Shown in pieces: positions 6,956 through 15,874 of a stretch of DNA of 61,441 nt. A program made the translations under genes and the position numbers. Below the pieces are notes generated by a model. It did no database searches. It saw nothing but the letters and a program-made list of their open reading frames with translations, and was not told the origin of the DNA. How positions within the stretch are numbered: the stretch's first letter is position 1; the number at the start of each line of letters is the position of its first letter. The DNA comes from an uncultured Lachnospiraceae bacterium (GTDB taxonomy: Bacteria; Bacillota; Clostridia; Lachnospirales; Lachnospiraceae), in assembly GCA_947576945.1 (NCBI GenBank), contig CANPTH010000018.1, positions 1 through 61,441 on the forward strand, read 5' to 3'.

Positions 6956-9013
6956 TCACTCTGCGCGATATACCTTTGTCTCATATGCCTTCAGCGTGAT
7001 ACAGCCTTCGGCTTTCTCAGAAGTATCCAGGTCTGTCATGGTTCTCCTGATGCAGATCTCCTGCTCTTTGTCAGAATAATTCAGGACAAAGAAATACAGT
7101 CTTTCGTCTTTTTCACGGACACAAAGTTCACATGCTTCCGGCAGTTCGATCGTCTCTTTCCAGGGAGAGAGCACTCCGGTATATTCCAGAAAGGCTTTCG
7201 TATTCTCTCTCGTAAAGGTTCCGCCAAAATGAATCACCCGTCCCAGTTTACAGGAGGTTTCAATCATCGCAGGACTGCCCTTATAGTAGTTGGAACTGTA
7301 GCGGGCCAATACTTTTGCCTTCTCTCCTGTCGTATCCAGAATATCATTGAAGAGGCCTGTCTGCATCTCTATCCCGTTCCACTCCATCGTAACAGCATCG
7401 TCAGCCGGTCCGACAAATGTGAACTCTTTCACATCACTTTCGGTAACATCCGCCAGCAGGCCGGGCATCGGTGTCATGACACATTTCCCGCTCTCGTCCT
7501 TCTGACCGGTACGGGCGCCGATCAACAGGCATCCGCCCTGCTCCACATAGGCTTTCAGCAAATCCGCTTTCTGCTCGGAAAGCAGCAGGCCATGAGGATA
7601 AATAAGCAGCGGATATTGCAGAAGCTCTTCAACCTGCGTATCCTCCAGAAGATATACATGATCCATAGGGCTGTGTGTCAGCTGGGAAGCTATGAAGATC
7701 TCCTGTTCGCTCTGCCATGTCAGCCTCTGATGCCATACGTCAACTTCAGAATCCCAGATATTGCTGTAGTCTTTTATCAGGCCGAACGTAGCTTTATAGC
7801 CGGATCCTGCCATCTCATCAATCATTCTGATGCGGTCTCTTATGCGGCGAACTTCCGCCAGTTTGCGGTTGTCTCTGTTGTCATAGTCAAGAATACCATG
7901 CCAGTAGATCTCCGTACCCATCGTGCATGTCCTCCAGCGGAAAAAGCTTACATAATCCGCCCCATGGGCCACACTCTGCATTGCCCACAGCATCATCTGC
8001 CCCGGTTTAGGCGCCGGTGCCTCCATCCGGGTATTCCATCCGTTCGCGCCGGATTGCTGCTCCATGATTCCGAAATGCGGACAGACAGAACGCACTTCCG
8101 ATAATTGTTTACTCCACTTCCGGTCATTCAGATTGTTGGAATGCTTCGGATCCTCCCGCAGGCAGAATGCAAAATTAGGATAAGAATCATAGGTATATAC
8201 ATCAAGACATTCGTCTGTCATTCTGTGATTATCCAATTTACCGAACATACCGTTGGTGGTTATGAAATCTCCCGGTTTCACGTAATTTCGCAGGATGTCG
8301 CTCTGCATCCTGCAGAATCTTATGGCGCTGTCCGAAACGAAACGGATATAATCCAGTGTCTGATGGGGGTTAGTTGAATTATGGATTGTCGTACGCGGTA
8401 CATAAATCTCCTCCCATGCAGTATAAGTCTGATTCCAGAAAACAGTTCCCCACGCCGCGTTCAGAGCGTCCAATGTCTGATATTTTTCCTGCAGGAAGCG
8501 CCGGAATGCTGTCGTGTCGCTCTCCGAATAGAACTCATTTATCTCACAGTTAATCTCATTGTCAATCTGCCAGCCGACCACATTCGGATGCTTGGCATAA
8601 TGGGATGCAAATTTCTCCACAATCCTTCCGCAGAGTTCCTGATATTTGGGCGAATTATAATTGTAATGCCTGCGCATTCCGTGACGGAACGGTACCCCGT
8701 CCATGCGGCAGTTTAGAACCTCCGGGTATTTGTCTGTCAGCCATGCGGGCGGCGTTGCCGTGGGCGTACCGAAAATTACCTTCATGCCGGTCTCTTTTAC
8801 GGTTTCCAGGAAGGCATCAAAGAATTCATAGGTAAATTCTCCTTCACGGGGTTCTACCTTGCTCCACGCGAATTCGGCGATACGGATCGTCTCAATTCCA
8901 CAATCCAGCATTCTCTGCAGATCTTCTTTCCAGAGTTTTTGATCCCAATGCTCCGGATAGTAGCAGGTTCCCAGCGATAAATGCTCCCACCTATAATTTT
9001 GTTTCTTTCTCAT
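6956..9013 (-). CDS. Glycoside hydrolase family 42 beta-galactosidase
   Basis: A 685-residue cytosolic beta-galactosidase that removes terminal galactose from imported galactosides. The GH42 N-terminus is clear (GTCYYPEHW, then PTATPPAWL). The acid/base glutamate is E153 in GWQIDNEIN and the nucleophile is E318 in GIMEQQSG. The TIM barrel is followed by the trimerisation domain (LLIYPHGLLL) and a small C-terminal beta domain (YETKVYRAE). There is no signal peptide. GGAGG nine bases upstream supports ATG 9013. It is the last gene of the binding protein-permease-regulator operon, so the transported sugar is probably a beta-galactoside. Confidence 0.93.
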   Translation of the reverse strand: MRKKQNYRWEHLSLGTCYYPEHWDQKLWKEDLQRMLDCGIETIRIAEFAWSKVEPREGEFTYEFFDAFLETVKETGMKVIFGTPTATPPAWLTDKYPEVLNCRMDGVPFRHGMRRHYNYNSPKYQELCGRIVEKFASHYAKHPNVVGWQIDNEINCEINEFYSESDTTAFRRFLQEKYQTLDALNAAWGTVFWNQTYTAWEEIYVPRTTIHNSTNPHQTLDYIRFVSDSAIRFCRMQSDILRNYVKPGDFITTNGMFGKLDNHRMTDECLDVYTYDSYPNFAFCLREDPKHSNNLNDRKWSKQLSEVRSVCPHFGIMEQQSGANGWNTRMEAPAPKPGQMMLWAMQSVAHGADYVSFFRWRTCTMGTEIYWHGILDYDNRDNRKLAEVRRIRDRIRMIDEMAGSGYKATFGLIKDYSNIWDSEVDVWHQRLTWQSEQEIFIASQLTHSPMDHVYLLEDTQVEELLQYPLLIYPHGLLLSEQKADLLKAYVEQGGCLLIGARTGQKDESGKCVMTPMPGLLADVTESDVKEFTFVGPADDAVTMEWNGIEMQTGLFNDILDTTGEKAKVLARYSSNYYKGSPAMIETSCKLGRVIHFGGTFTRENTKAFLEYTGVLSPWKETIELPEACELCVREKDERLYFFVLNYSDKEQEICIRRTMTDLDTSEKAEGCITLKAYETKVYRAE

Positions 9014-9051
9014 ACCATGTTTCCTCCATTCTTATCTTGTTTTATTGTTGC

Positions 9052-10806
9052 TTATTTCAGCTGTAAAGGTATCGCAAAAGAAATCCGTGTTCCTGAATCT
9101 TTTTCACTCTTGATTTCAAGAAGGCTTTCTTCTCCATAACATAACAAAAGCCGCCGATAGACATTTTTCAACCCGATCGACTTCTCCTTTGCCCTTCCGC
9201 TTCCCACATCCAGCAGCTGCTCCTGCAGCTTCCGTGCTTCTTCCTGCGTCATGCCTACACCATCGTCCGAGATATCAAAATACATCTGGTTATCATTTAA
9301 CCAGATTCGAATCCATAAGGTTCCCTTTCCCACCTTCAGCTCCAGCCCGTGAATGATCGCGTTCTCCACCAATGGCTGCAGAATGAAATTGGGGACGAGA
9401 TAGGAACTGGCGCGTTCATCAATATCATACACGACCAGAATTTTATCCCCAAAACGTTGTTTTTGGATCAGCAGATAATCCTTTACCGTTTTCATTTCAT
9501 CATGCAGTGTAATAAACTGCTCTCTCTTGATCGTGGCACGCAATAAATCTGCCAGGGCGATGGTCATCTCCGAAATATCCATATCATTCTTACTGAATGC
9601 CATCCAGCTGATGGTATCTAAGGCATTATAGAGGAAATGCGGATTGATTTGCATCTGCAGAAATTCAATCTCTGCCTGTTTCTGGCTGATCTCCATCTTA
9701 TATACTTTCTCGATTAACGTTTCCAGCTGGTCTACCATATAATTGTATTCCATCCCAATCTGCCCGATCTCATCCTGGCTCTCCACTTTTACCCGCGGAT
9801 AATCCTCTCCCTTTCCCAGCGTCTTCATGCTCTTAAGAAGTTCCTGCGTCGGTTTGGTTATATGTGCTGTCATCATCATGACCAGTACAACACCGACAGC
9901 CAGCAGGGAACCGGTAACTGCAAGGGAAAACAGCGTTGTCGTCCGGGAATTTTTATAGAACTCTTTTACAGAAACTGTTTCTACCAACGTCCAGCCATTT
10001 TGCATCTGATTCCCGACATAATAAAATGATTTTGTGTCATTCAGCGCATCATAACATATGCCGCGGTTATTATCAAAGCCTTTCAGGGAAAAAGGAAATT
10101 CTTTTCCGAGATGTTCTTCATAATTTGTTACCACAATAGTCCCCTGGCTGTCTACAATATAAGCGCCGCTGGAAAACTGCGTGGAATTGTCCCGTACTAT
10201 ATCGCCAAAGAAACTGTTCTCATACACAATGTTCAAATAACCGAGAGGCCGCATTGTACATAAACTTAAAATGGCTCTGGCCATACAGATCCTTCTTTTG
10301 TTCCCCACAATGGCCAGATTCCACAAAGAGGTTCCGTTTTCCAGATAGATATCCCCTTCATCAAAGACAAATAATGTTCCGGAAGGCTCAATCTGTTTCA
10401 CGGCAGATTCATGGCCCTCCAGAGACATGACACTGACGGAAACGATGTCCTGATCAATGAATCCAATCGTTTCCAGTTCTTTTTCTATCGCGGTTCTACA
10501 TACCTGTAACTCGTAAGAAGACAATTCTTTGTCATTCATTTGCGCAAGCCGCTTCTGGATGATGGAGTTCGTTATGATCTGCATGCTCTGATTCTCTATA
10601 AATTCAATGCCGTTTTCCAGATTATTCGTCGTCTGTCTGGTTACGTCTCCCAGATATTCCCACGAAATCTGTCCGTATCCATGACGAAATATAGCTATGG
10701 ATAACAGGGAACTGAATAGACCGACTAAAGACAACAGTACGGCAAAGATTATGATCATTTTTGTCCTGATGCTTGTGAAAATGATGGTTCTTTTCGTATT
10801 CAACAA
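9052..10806 (-). CDS. Sensor histidine kinase, YesM/LytS type
   Basis: A membrane sensor kinase of 584 residues paired with the response regulator just upstream. One membrane segment is near residues 17-40, an extracellular Cache-like domain spans about 41-285, and a second membrane segment lies near 290-314. A HAMP linker follows, then the His_kinase domain with EIEFLQMQINPHFLYNAL (H390) and the ATPase domain (N482 in VENAIIHG, DISDDGVGM). The start appears to be TTG at 10806 or the adjacent TTG, after GGAAAGAGG; no ATG fits. Kinases of this class sense extracellular sugars or the loaded binding protein. It should phosphorylate D53 of the regulator. Confidence 0.9.
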   Translation of the reverse strand: MLNTKRTIIFTSIRTKMIIIFAVLLSLVGLFSSLLSIAIFRHGYGQISWEYLGDVTRQTTNNLENGIEFIENQSMQIITNSIIQKRLAQMNDKELSSYELQVCRTAIEKELETIGFIDQDIVSVSVMSLEGHESAVKQIEPSGTLFVFDEGDIYLENGTSLWNLAIVGNKRRICMARAILSLCTMRPLGYLNIVYENSFFGDIVRDNSTQFSSGAYIVDSQGTIVVTNYEEHLGKEFPFSLKGFDNNRGICYDALNDTKSFYYVGNQMQNGWTLVETVSVKEFYKNSRTTTLFSLAVTGSLLAVGVVLVMMMTAHITKPTQELLKSMKTLGKGEDYPRVKVESQDEIGQIGMEYNYMVDQLETLIEKVYKMEISQKQAEIEFLQMQINPHFLYNALDTISWMAFSKNDMDISEMTIALADLLRATIKREQFITLHDEMKTVKDYLLIQKQRFGDKILVVYDIDERASSYLVPNFILQPLVENAIIHGLELKVGKGTLWIRIWLNDNQMYFDISDDGVGMTQEEARKLQEQLLDVGSGRAKEKSIGLKNVYRRLLLCYGEESLLEIKSEKDSGTRISFAIPLQLK

Positions 10807-10829
10807 TGCCTCTTTCCAAGCCGGAAGAT

Positions 10830-11663
10830 TTACTTCCTCTCTTTCAGCAGTTTCAAGATATTTTCAATACAATAATCTTTTTCTTCTATATTGAGTTTAC
10901 GAAACTCTCCGGGACTGCATCCGAATACTTTTTTGAATACCTGGCTGAAATATTTCTGATCACTGAATCCTGTTTTCTCACAGATCAGGTTGATTTTGTC
11001 GGTTTCTGTCTGAAGACAACGCGCTGCCGCCGCCAGTCTGATTCCGTTCAAAAGATCACTGAAATAATAGCCTGTCTCTTTTTTCAGCATCCTGGAAAGA
11101 TATCCAACCGAGAAATGATATTTCTCCGCCAGATAATTTAAGGAAAGACTCTCTTTAAAATTGTTGGCCATATCCTGCAGGATCGTTATCGCCTGCTGGC
11201 TGCTTCCGCGGAACAGGAAAGAAATCTGATCTCTATACTCAGGAGAACTGGCAGCATCTTCATATTTGCGTACGACTTTTGCCGTATAACGCTGCCTCTC
11301 CAGTCTGATCTTTACTTCCGCCACTGTTCTGAGTATATCATTAGGATGCAGGGGCTTCAACAAATATGCAAAAACCTGGTTATGAATTGCCTGTCTTGCA
11401 TACTCAAATTCGGAAAAACCGGTCAACAGAATGACAGCCATGTCCAAAGAATTTGTTTTAACATATTCCGACAGATCAAGTCCTGTCATACCCGGCATAC
11501 GAATATCACTGATGATAATGTCAACGCTCCGGCTGTCAAGGATCTCTTTGGCCTCCAAACCATTTTCAGCTGCAAATACTTCCGCAATCCCTATTGTATT
11601 CCAGGGAAGGGATAGCAGTCCCTTCCTGATCGCCAGTTCATCATCCGCGATGAGCAAATTCAT
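10830..11663 (-). CDS. Response regulator with AraC-type DNA-binding domain (YesN-like)
   Basis: A 277-residue regulator. The receiver domain occupies about residues 1-115 with the acidic pocket ADDE, phosphoacceptor D53 in ISDIRMPG and K103 in YLLKP. The C-terminal AraC helix-turn-helix pair covers about 170-270 (FSVGYLSRML, then the AraC signature ending FGCSPGEFRK). It is shorter than most YesN proteins, having little linker between the two domains. It lies between the permease genes and the sensor kinase and most likely activates the operon promoter upstream of the binding-protein gene, where an inverted repeat is present at 14909-14929. Confidence 0.92.
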   Translation of the reverse strand: MNLLIADDELAIRKGLLSLPWNTIGIAEVFAAENGLEAKEILDSRSVDIIISDIRMPGMTGLDLSEYVKTNSLDMAVILLTGFSEFEYARQAIHNQVFAYLLKPLHPNDILRTVAEVKIRLERQRYTAKVVRKYEDAASSPEYRDQISFLFRGSSQQAITILQDMANNFKESLSLNYLAEKYHFSVGYLSRMLKKETGYYFSDLLNGIRLAAAARCLQTETDKINLICEKTGFSDQKYFSQVFKKVFGCSPGEFRKLNIEEKDYCIENILKLLKERK

Positions 11664-11689
11664 TTTAACCCCTCCCTGCGCTGTATTGG

Positions 11690-12526
11690 TCAGCCTTTTA
11701 CCGCCCCGGCAACCATGCCTTCCATAATATGTCTATGGAGCCAGATATAGACGATAATACTGGGTATAATCGTAATAATAACGGCGGCAATCTCCACCAC
11801 ATAATTGGTTGCATACTGCCCCTGGAACTCTGTCAGCCCTACCGGAAGCGTCATCTTTGCAGAGTCAGTGAGGAAGATTTGAGGCAGCAGCAGATCATTC
11901 CATATATTGATGAATGTTACCACCGCTACGGTTACAATAGAAGATTTGGAGATCGGCATGATAATCCTGAAAAAAATCTGATAAATATTGCAGCCGTCCA
12001 CCACCGCCGCCTCTTCCATTTCCCGAGGCAGAGATCCCATAAATCCATTCATAATAAAGATTGCCATAGGAAATGCAATTGCTATATGAGGAATGATAAC
12101 GGCAAGATGCGTATTTAACAGTCCCATTTTGTTGAACATCGAAAATAACGGCACGATCATGGCATAGACCGGAATCATCATTCCCAGCAAAAATACCTGC
12201 AGCATGAAACCCGACAGCTTCCATTCCATTCTCGCAATCGCATAAGACACCATACTGCTTAAGAGTACCGAAACAAGCACTGCGGCTACCGCAATAATCA
12301 CCGAATTAAAGAAATACTGCAGAATATGCCCTTCATTGACTGCCTGAATGTAATTGCCCAGACTAAAACTTTCCGGAAGCCCCCATGGATTCTCATATAA
12401 TTCCGTATTCGTCTTAAAGGAACTTAAAAGCAGCCAGAATAAGGGATACAGGCATAAAACAGTAAAAAGGAGCAGTGCAGCATATTTTAAAATCATAATA
12501 AATCTTTCTCTGGCAGATAACTTCAT
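11690..12526 (-). CDS. Carbohydrate ABC transporter permease, MalG-like
   Basis: Inner-membrane permease of the CUT1 family, 278 residues, with six predicted membrane segments and the EAA loop (EEAAVVDGCNIYQIFFRIIMP) that contacts the ATPase. The frame is open further upstream, but SD GAGGAGG and the family N-terminus place the start at ATG 12526, 16 bases after the other permease's stop. It pairs with the permease at 12543-13424 and the binding protein at 13505-14854. No ATPase gene is in the operon; a shared MsmK-type ATPase encoded elsewhere is the usual solution. Confidence 0.92.
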   Translation of the reverse strand: MKLSARERFIMILKYAALLLFTVLCLYPLFWLLLSSFKTNTELYENPWGLPESFSLGNYIQAVNEGHILQYFFNSVIIAVAAVLVSVLLSSMVSYAIARMEWKLSGFMLQVFLLGMMIPVYAMIVPLFSMFNKMGLLNTHLAVIIPHIAIAFPMAIFIMNGFMGSLPREMEEAAVVDGCNIYQIFFRIIMPISKSSIVTVAVVTFINIWNDLLLPQIFLTDSAKMTLPVGLTEFQGQYATNYVVEIAAVIITIIPSIIVYIWLHRHIMEGMVAGAVKG

Positions 12527-12542
12527 GTATTTAGCACCTCCT

Positions 12543-13424
12543 CTAAAATTCAATTGTTTCTGTGCGGAACACCAGGTTGGACAGGCCGACGGAACACATG
12601 CACAGAACCAGCAGAATAACGCCGATCGCTGCAGAATACCCATATTTCAGTGTACGGAATCCCTGGTAAAACATGTAGGTGGACATCAGCTCTGTTGCAT
12701 GATTTGGCCCGCCTCCGGTCATAACAGCCACCAGATCGTAATATTTTAAAGAGCCGGTAATGATCAAAACGGCATCAACCTTTAAGATCGGCTTAATCAA
12801 CGGAAACGTGATACTTTTGAACTGAACCCATTTGCTGGCCCCGTCAATTTCAGCCGCTTCATAATATGAGGAAGGTATATTTTTCATAGCAGCAATCTGA
12901 ATTACCATATGATAGCCGACAAACTGCCACATTACTACCACGATAATACAGAACAGGGCCAGATCTTTATCTGCAAGCCATGTTTTCTGAAGTCCTCCCA
13001 TTCCGATGATCTCAAAAAATTTATTGACAAGTCCGAACTGAGAGTTATATACAAAGGTCCATGTAAGACCGACAGCCACACCGCAGATAACGCTTGGCAG
13101 GAAAAATACCGTTTGAAAGAAATGGCTCCCTTTGATTTTCTGGAACAAAATGTTGCCAAAAAACAACGCCAGGGGTAAATGGGCGATCAGGGAACCAATC
13201 ACCATTAGAATATTATTTTTCAGGGCGCCTGTAAAGGTTTTGTCGCGGAACAGATTTATATAATTCTTAAATCCGACAAATTTTGAAGGACTCATAAGGT
13301 CCGTCTGCAGAAAACTGACATATACATTGTAGGCGATCGGCACTAATGCGAAAACAGCATAAATAATGAATGCCGGTAAGACAAAAACAGCGATACTCTT
13401 CTTATTTCCCATTACATTATGCAT
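12543..13424 (-). CDS. Sugar ABC transporter permease, MalF-like
   Basis: CUT1-family permease of 293 residues with six membrane segments and the EAA loop (EAAEIDGASKWVQF). An AAAGGAGG five bases before ATG 13424 (MHNVMGNKK) fixes the start, and an in-frame ATG at 13442 is less likely. It forms the transmembrane channel with the MalG-like partner. Between it and the binding-protein gene lies a hairpin (13446-13485), a frequent arrangement that lets the binding protein be made in excess. Confidence 0.92.
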   Translation of the reverse strand: MHNVMGNKKSIAVFVLPAFIIYAVFALVPIAYNVYVSFLQTDLMSPSKFVGFKNYINLFRDKTFTGALKNNILMVIGSLIAHLPLALFFGNILFQKIKGSHFFQTVFFLPSVICGVAVGLTWTFVYNSQFGLVNKFFEIIGMGGLQKTWLADKDLALFCIIVVVMWQFVGYHMVIQIAAMKNIPSSYYEAAEIDGASKWVQFKSITFPLIKPILKVDAVLIITGSLKYYDLVAVMTGGGPNHATELMSTYMFYQGFRTLKYGYSAAIGVILLVLCMCSVGLSNLVFRTETIEF

Positions 13425-13445
13425 AAAAACCTCCTTTAACATCTA

Positions 13446-13485
13446 AAATACGGAGCAGCTCTTACCCGCGAGTTACTCCGTATTT
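13446..13485 (-). promoter_or_regulatory. Intercistronic hairpin after the binding-protein gene
   Basis: AAATACGGAG at 13446-13455 pairs with CTCCGTATTT at 13476-13485. On the minus strand it follows the binding-protein stop and precedes the permease SD, with no clear U-run, so it probably acts as a partial attenuator or an mRNA 3'-end stabiliser. Confidence 0.65.
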
Positions 13486-13504
13486 GCATCCGGATAAAAC
13501 CTGC

Positions 13505-14854
13505 CTATCTGTCGGCATTGTCCTCCGCAAACTGCTGTAATGCATCGAATGCAGTCTGTGCGTCTTCTCCACCAATCACGGAAACACATGTATTATTGAA
13601 TTCAACGCCTTCTCCTGCGCCGAACTGCCTGTCCCACCATGGAGTAAGGCCGACCTGTTCGTTGGAGATCTTAACAACTTCATTGAGCAACGGCGTCAAT
13701 TTAGATCCGTCCACCTCATAATTACAAGCCGGGATTCTGCCATAATCATACAGCAACATGTCTGCATTTTCCTGTGATGTCCAATATTTCAGAAATGCAA
13801 TAGCCGCATCTTTATTCCTGCAGGTTTCAGCAAGTGCAAAACTCGTATCTACTGATCCTACAGAGATATTTGCATATTTGCTGTCATATGCCGGAAGAAC
13901 GAATGCTCCCGCATTCTCACCAATCTCGTCTTTCTGCACTCTGTCGGAATCCCAGGCTCCCATAAAATACATCGCCGTTTTTCCTTTTGCAAACAGATCC
14001 GTTGATTCCTCCGGTCCCATACCAATGAACCCGTCCTGGAAGTATCCTGCATCTGCCATCTTCTTCACTTCTTCCGAAGCTTTGACATGTACCTCGTTAT
14101 TCCACTTCTCGCTTCCGTCACAGATCGCATTGAACAAATCTTCACCGGCCATACCGCCTGCGATCTGCTGTACAAACTGTGCCGGAATCCAGGCATCTGT
14201 ACCACACATGGCCATGGGCGTTACCCCGTTTGCTTTCAGAGTCTCACATACCTGCAGAAACTCGTCATATGTTGTGGGAACTGACACACCATTCTCCTCA
14301 AAAATCTGTTTGTTGTAGAACATAACACACAATGATTTCTGTGTGGGAATGCCGTAATTCTTTCCGTCATAAGACAATTTATCCAGTGTTCCGCCTGCAA
14401 AAGAATTCTTCCATTCCTGATCTTCTTCCAGATAAGACGTAATATCCGCTACCTTTCCACCCTCCACAAACGGCTGTAGATAAGACAGTTCCCAGGTAAA
14501 AAAGATATCCGGCACAGCATTTGAGGCCATCAAGGTAGTCAGCTTCGTCTTAAACTGCTCATTTTCATAAAAATCAAATTGAATCGTTACGCCATATTCA
14601 TTGTCCGCAGAAAAATTCTCTGCAATTTTATTGTAGCCGGCCACATGTGTATCCGCTTCTGTACCAACGCATATTACATTTAATACTTCTCCGCCGCCCG
14701 CATCACTCTTATCTGCATCCGTGCTTTCCGCCGCACTATCTGCTGCGCTGCTGTTGGAATCTGCGCCCGTATTCTCACTGCCGTCACCGCATCCGGTCAA
14801 TAAGGAGAGTCCTATGGCTGCAGACAACATAATTGCTATAATTTTTCTTTTCAT
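13505..14854 (-). CDS. Sugar ABC transporter solute-binding lipoprotein
   Basis: Family-1 extracellular solute-binding protein of about 449 residues. The lipoprotein signal ends LSLLTGC, with C22 as the lipidated residue, followed by a Ser/Ala/Asp-rich linker and the mature fold starting near VLNVICVGTEADTHV. AGGAGG seven bases before ATG 14854 sets the start. It is the first gene of the permease-regulator-kinase-GH42 operon. The ligand is inferred to be a beta-galactoside-containing oligosaccharide only from the GH42 gene. Confidence 0.93.
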   Translation of the reverse strand: MKRKIIAIMLSAAIGLSLLTGCGDGSENTGADSNSSAADSAAESTDADKSDAGGGEVLNVICVGTEADTHVAGYNKIAENFSADNEYGVTIQFDFYENEQFKTKLTTLMASNAVPDIFFTWELSYLQPFVEGGKVADITSYLEEDQEWKNSFAGGTLDKLSYDGKNYGIPTQKSLCVMFYNKQIFEENGVSVPTTYDEFLQVCETLKANGVTPMAMCGTDAWIPAQFVQQIAGGMAGEDLFNAICDGSEKWNNEVHVKASEEVKKMADAGYFQDGFIGMGPEESTDLFAKGKTAMYFMGAWDSDRVQKDEIGENAGAFVLPAYDSKYANISVGSVDTSFALAETCRNKDAAIAFLKYWTSQENADMLLYDYGRIPACNYEVDGSKLTPLLNEVVKISNEQVGLTPWWDRQFGAGEGVEFNNTCVSVIGGEDAQTAFDALQQFAEDNADR

Positions 14855-14908
14855 TGTTTCTCCTCCTGTCATTTTTTAATAAACAGATTTTATCATATGG
14901 ACATTTCG

Positions 14909-14929
14909 CCTAAAAAGCTGTTTTTTAGA
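14909..14929. promoter_or_regulatory. Inverted repeat upstream of the sugar operon, candidate regulator site
   Basis: CTAAAAA-GCTG-TTTTTTAG within 14909-14929, about 55 bases upstream of the binding-protein start, next to a TG-A-TAAAAT extended -10-like sequence on the minus strand. It could be an operator for the AraC-type regulator; this is inference. Confidence 0.4.
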
Positions 14930-14995
14930 CCTAAAATGTTAAAAATATTGACCAATTATCAATTTTGTAAAACATCTCCGTTCCGCCACAATTCG

Positions 14996-15031
14996 AAAAA
15001 AAACAGACAGGCCATCCAAGCCTGTCTGTTT
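14996..15031 (-). terminator. Rho-independent terminator of the J-domain gene
   Basis: On the minus strand AAACAGACAGGC and GCCTGTCTGTTT form a perfect 12-bp stem (15001-15012 with 15020-15031) followed by a run of T. It separates the gerW group from the sugar operon. Confidence 0.93.
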
Positions 15032-15046
15032 AAATTATAAAACCCT

Positions 15047-15589
15047 TTATGCATGTTTAAATTCTTTCTCGTACTTCTCTCTCAATCTCTCATATTCTTT
15101 GTTGATACGCTGGATCACTTCTTTGTCTCCTGCCACGTTATCCGGATGGAATATTTTGATCAAATCCTTATAGCGCTTCTTCAGAGACAGTGGATTGTGC
15201 ACTCCCTGAAAGAAAATCGCCGCCTCCGAATGCCCGCCGTAAAGGAGATGCTCGTCCAGAAGTTCTTTCTCCGCCGAAAGACGCGCCCATTCCTTATCCA
15301 GTCTTCTGCGGTCAAGATCAAGCTGTTTGAAACCGTTCTGCAGAATCTCCATCTTCTTCTCAAAGAACTGGTTGTCCTCTTTCAAACGCTGACGCTCTCC
15401 CGCCGCCTTGCGGTTTAATACTTTCATCTCTTCCTGAAACTGCACTTTCTCTTTCAGGAATTGTTCCTGCATATTCTTCAGCTCTTTCGACGCTGTTTCC
15501 AAACGAATGTTTTCCCGAAAAAGCCATGCCTTTAACGCCTGCAGTTCCTCGTCCGATCCCCGTGCAAGTATCTCTTCTACCTTCTTCAT
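15047..15589 (-). CDS. J-domain protein with long N-terminal coiled coil
   Basis: About 180 residues. Residues 20-115 are a charged heptad-like coiled coil (ELKNMQEQFLKEKVQFQEE and onward), and the last 65 residues form a J domain with the HPD motif in IFHPDN. J domains stimulate the ATPase of a DnaK-type Hsp70. The ATG at 15589 (MKKVEEILARG) begins the conserved-looking part; the frame is open to 15658, and neither start has a strong SD. It lies last in a minus-strand group with GerW and DUF2953 and ends at a strong terminator. Its client and role are unknown; a link to sporulation is inferred from position only. Confidence 0.8.
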   Translation of the reverse strand: MKKVEEILARGSDEELQALKAWLFRENIRLETASKELKNMQEQFLKEKVQFQEEMKVLNRKAAGERQRLKEDNQFFEKKMEILQNGFKQLDLDRRRLDKEWARLSAEKELLDEHLLYGGHSEAAIFFQGVHNPLSLKKRYKDLIKIFHPDNVAGDKEVIQRINKEYERLREKYEKEFKHA

Positions 15590-15663
15590 AGATATTACCC
15601 CGACCACCTGAGCAGAACAAAGCCGCTCACGTCTATACATATATACCAGTTGCCGCATTCCCC

Positions 15664-15804
15664 TTAATCACAGCAAAAAAAATTATACCCGATCAGCAGC
15701 AGCAGGATGATAAGAACCAACCCGATAAACCGATTCGTTAAAAAAAGCATAAACAGCATACCTGCTGCAATACAAACCGCCACAAAACCTATTAACTTCT
15801 TCAT
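15664..15804 (-). CDS. Small two-segment membrane protein, 46 residues
   Basis: An ATG at 15804 preceded by AGGGA (7-base spacing) opens a 46-codon frame closed by TAA at 15664. The product has two hydrophobic segments, about residues 4-22 and 26-43, split by TNRF, and ends NFFCCD. It lies in the 285-base gap between the J-domain gene and gerW, on the same strand. I do not recognise the family. The proper SD, strong hydrophobic pattern and position make it a likely real gene. Confidence 0.7.
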   Translation of the reverse strand: MKKLIGFVAVCIAAGMLFMLFLTNRFIGLVLIILLLLIGYNFFCCD

Positions 15805-15874
15805 ATAATATCCCTGCTTATGCTCTTTGTATATTATATGAATGTTGTGAGGAAAAAGTGCTGCTCAAATTAAA

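Noticed and set aside
6902..8104. 400-codon plus-strand frame opposite the GH42 gene
   Set aside because: It is fully antisense to a confident enzyme gene, has no SD or recognisable domain, and arises from codon bias of the minus strand.
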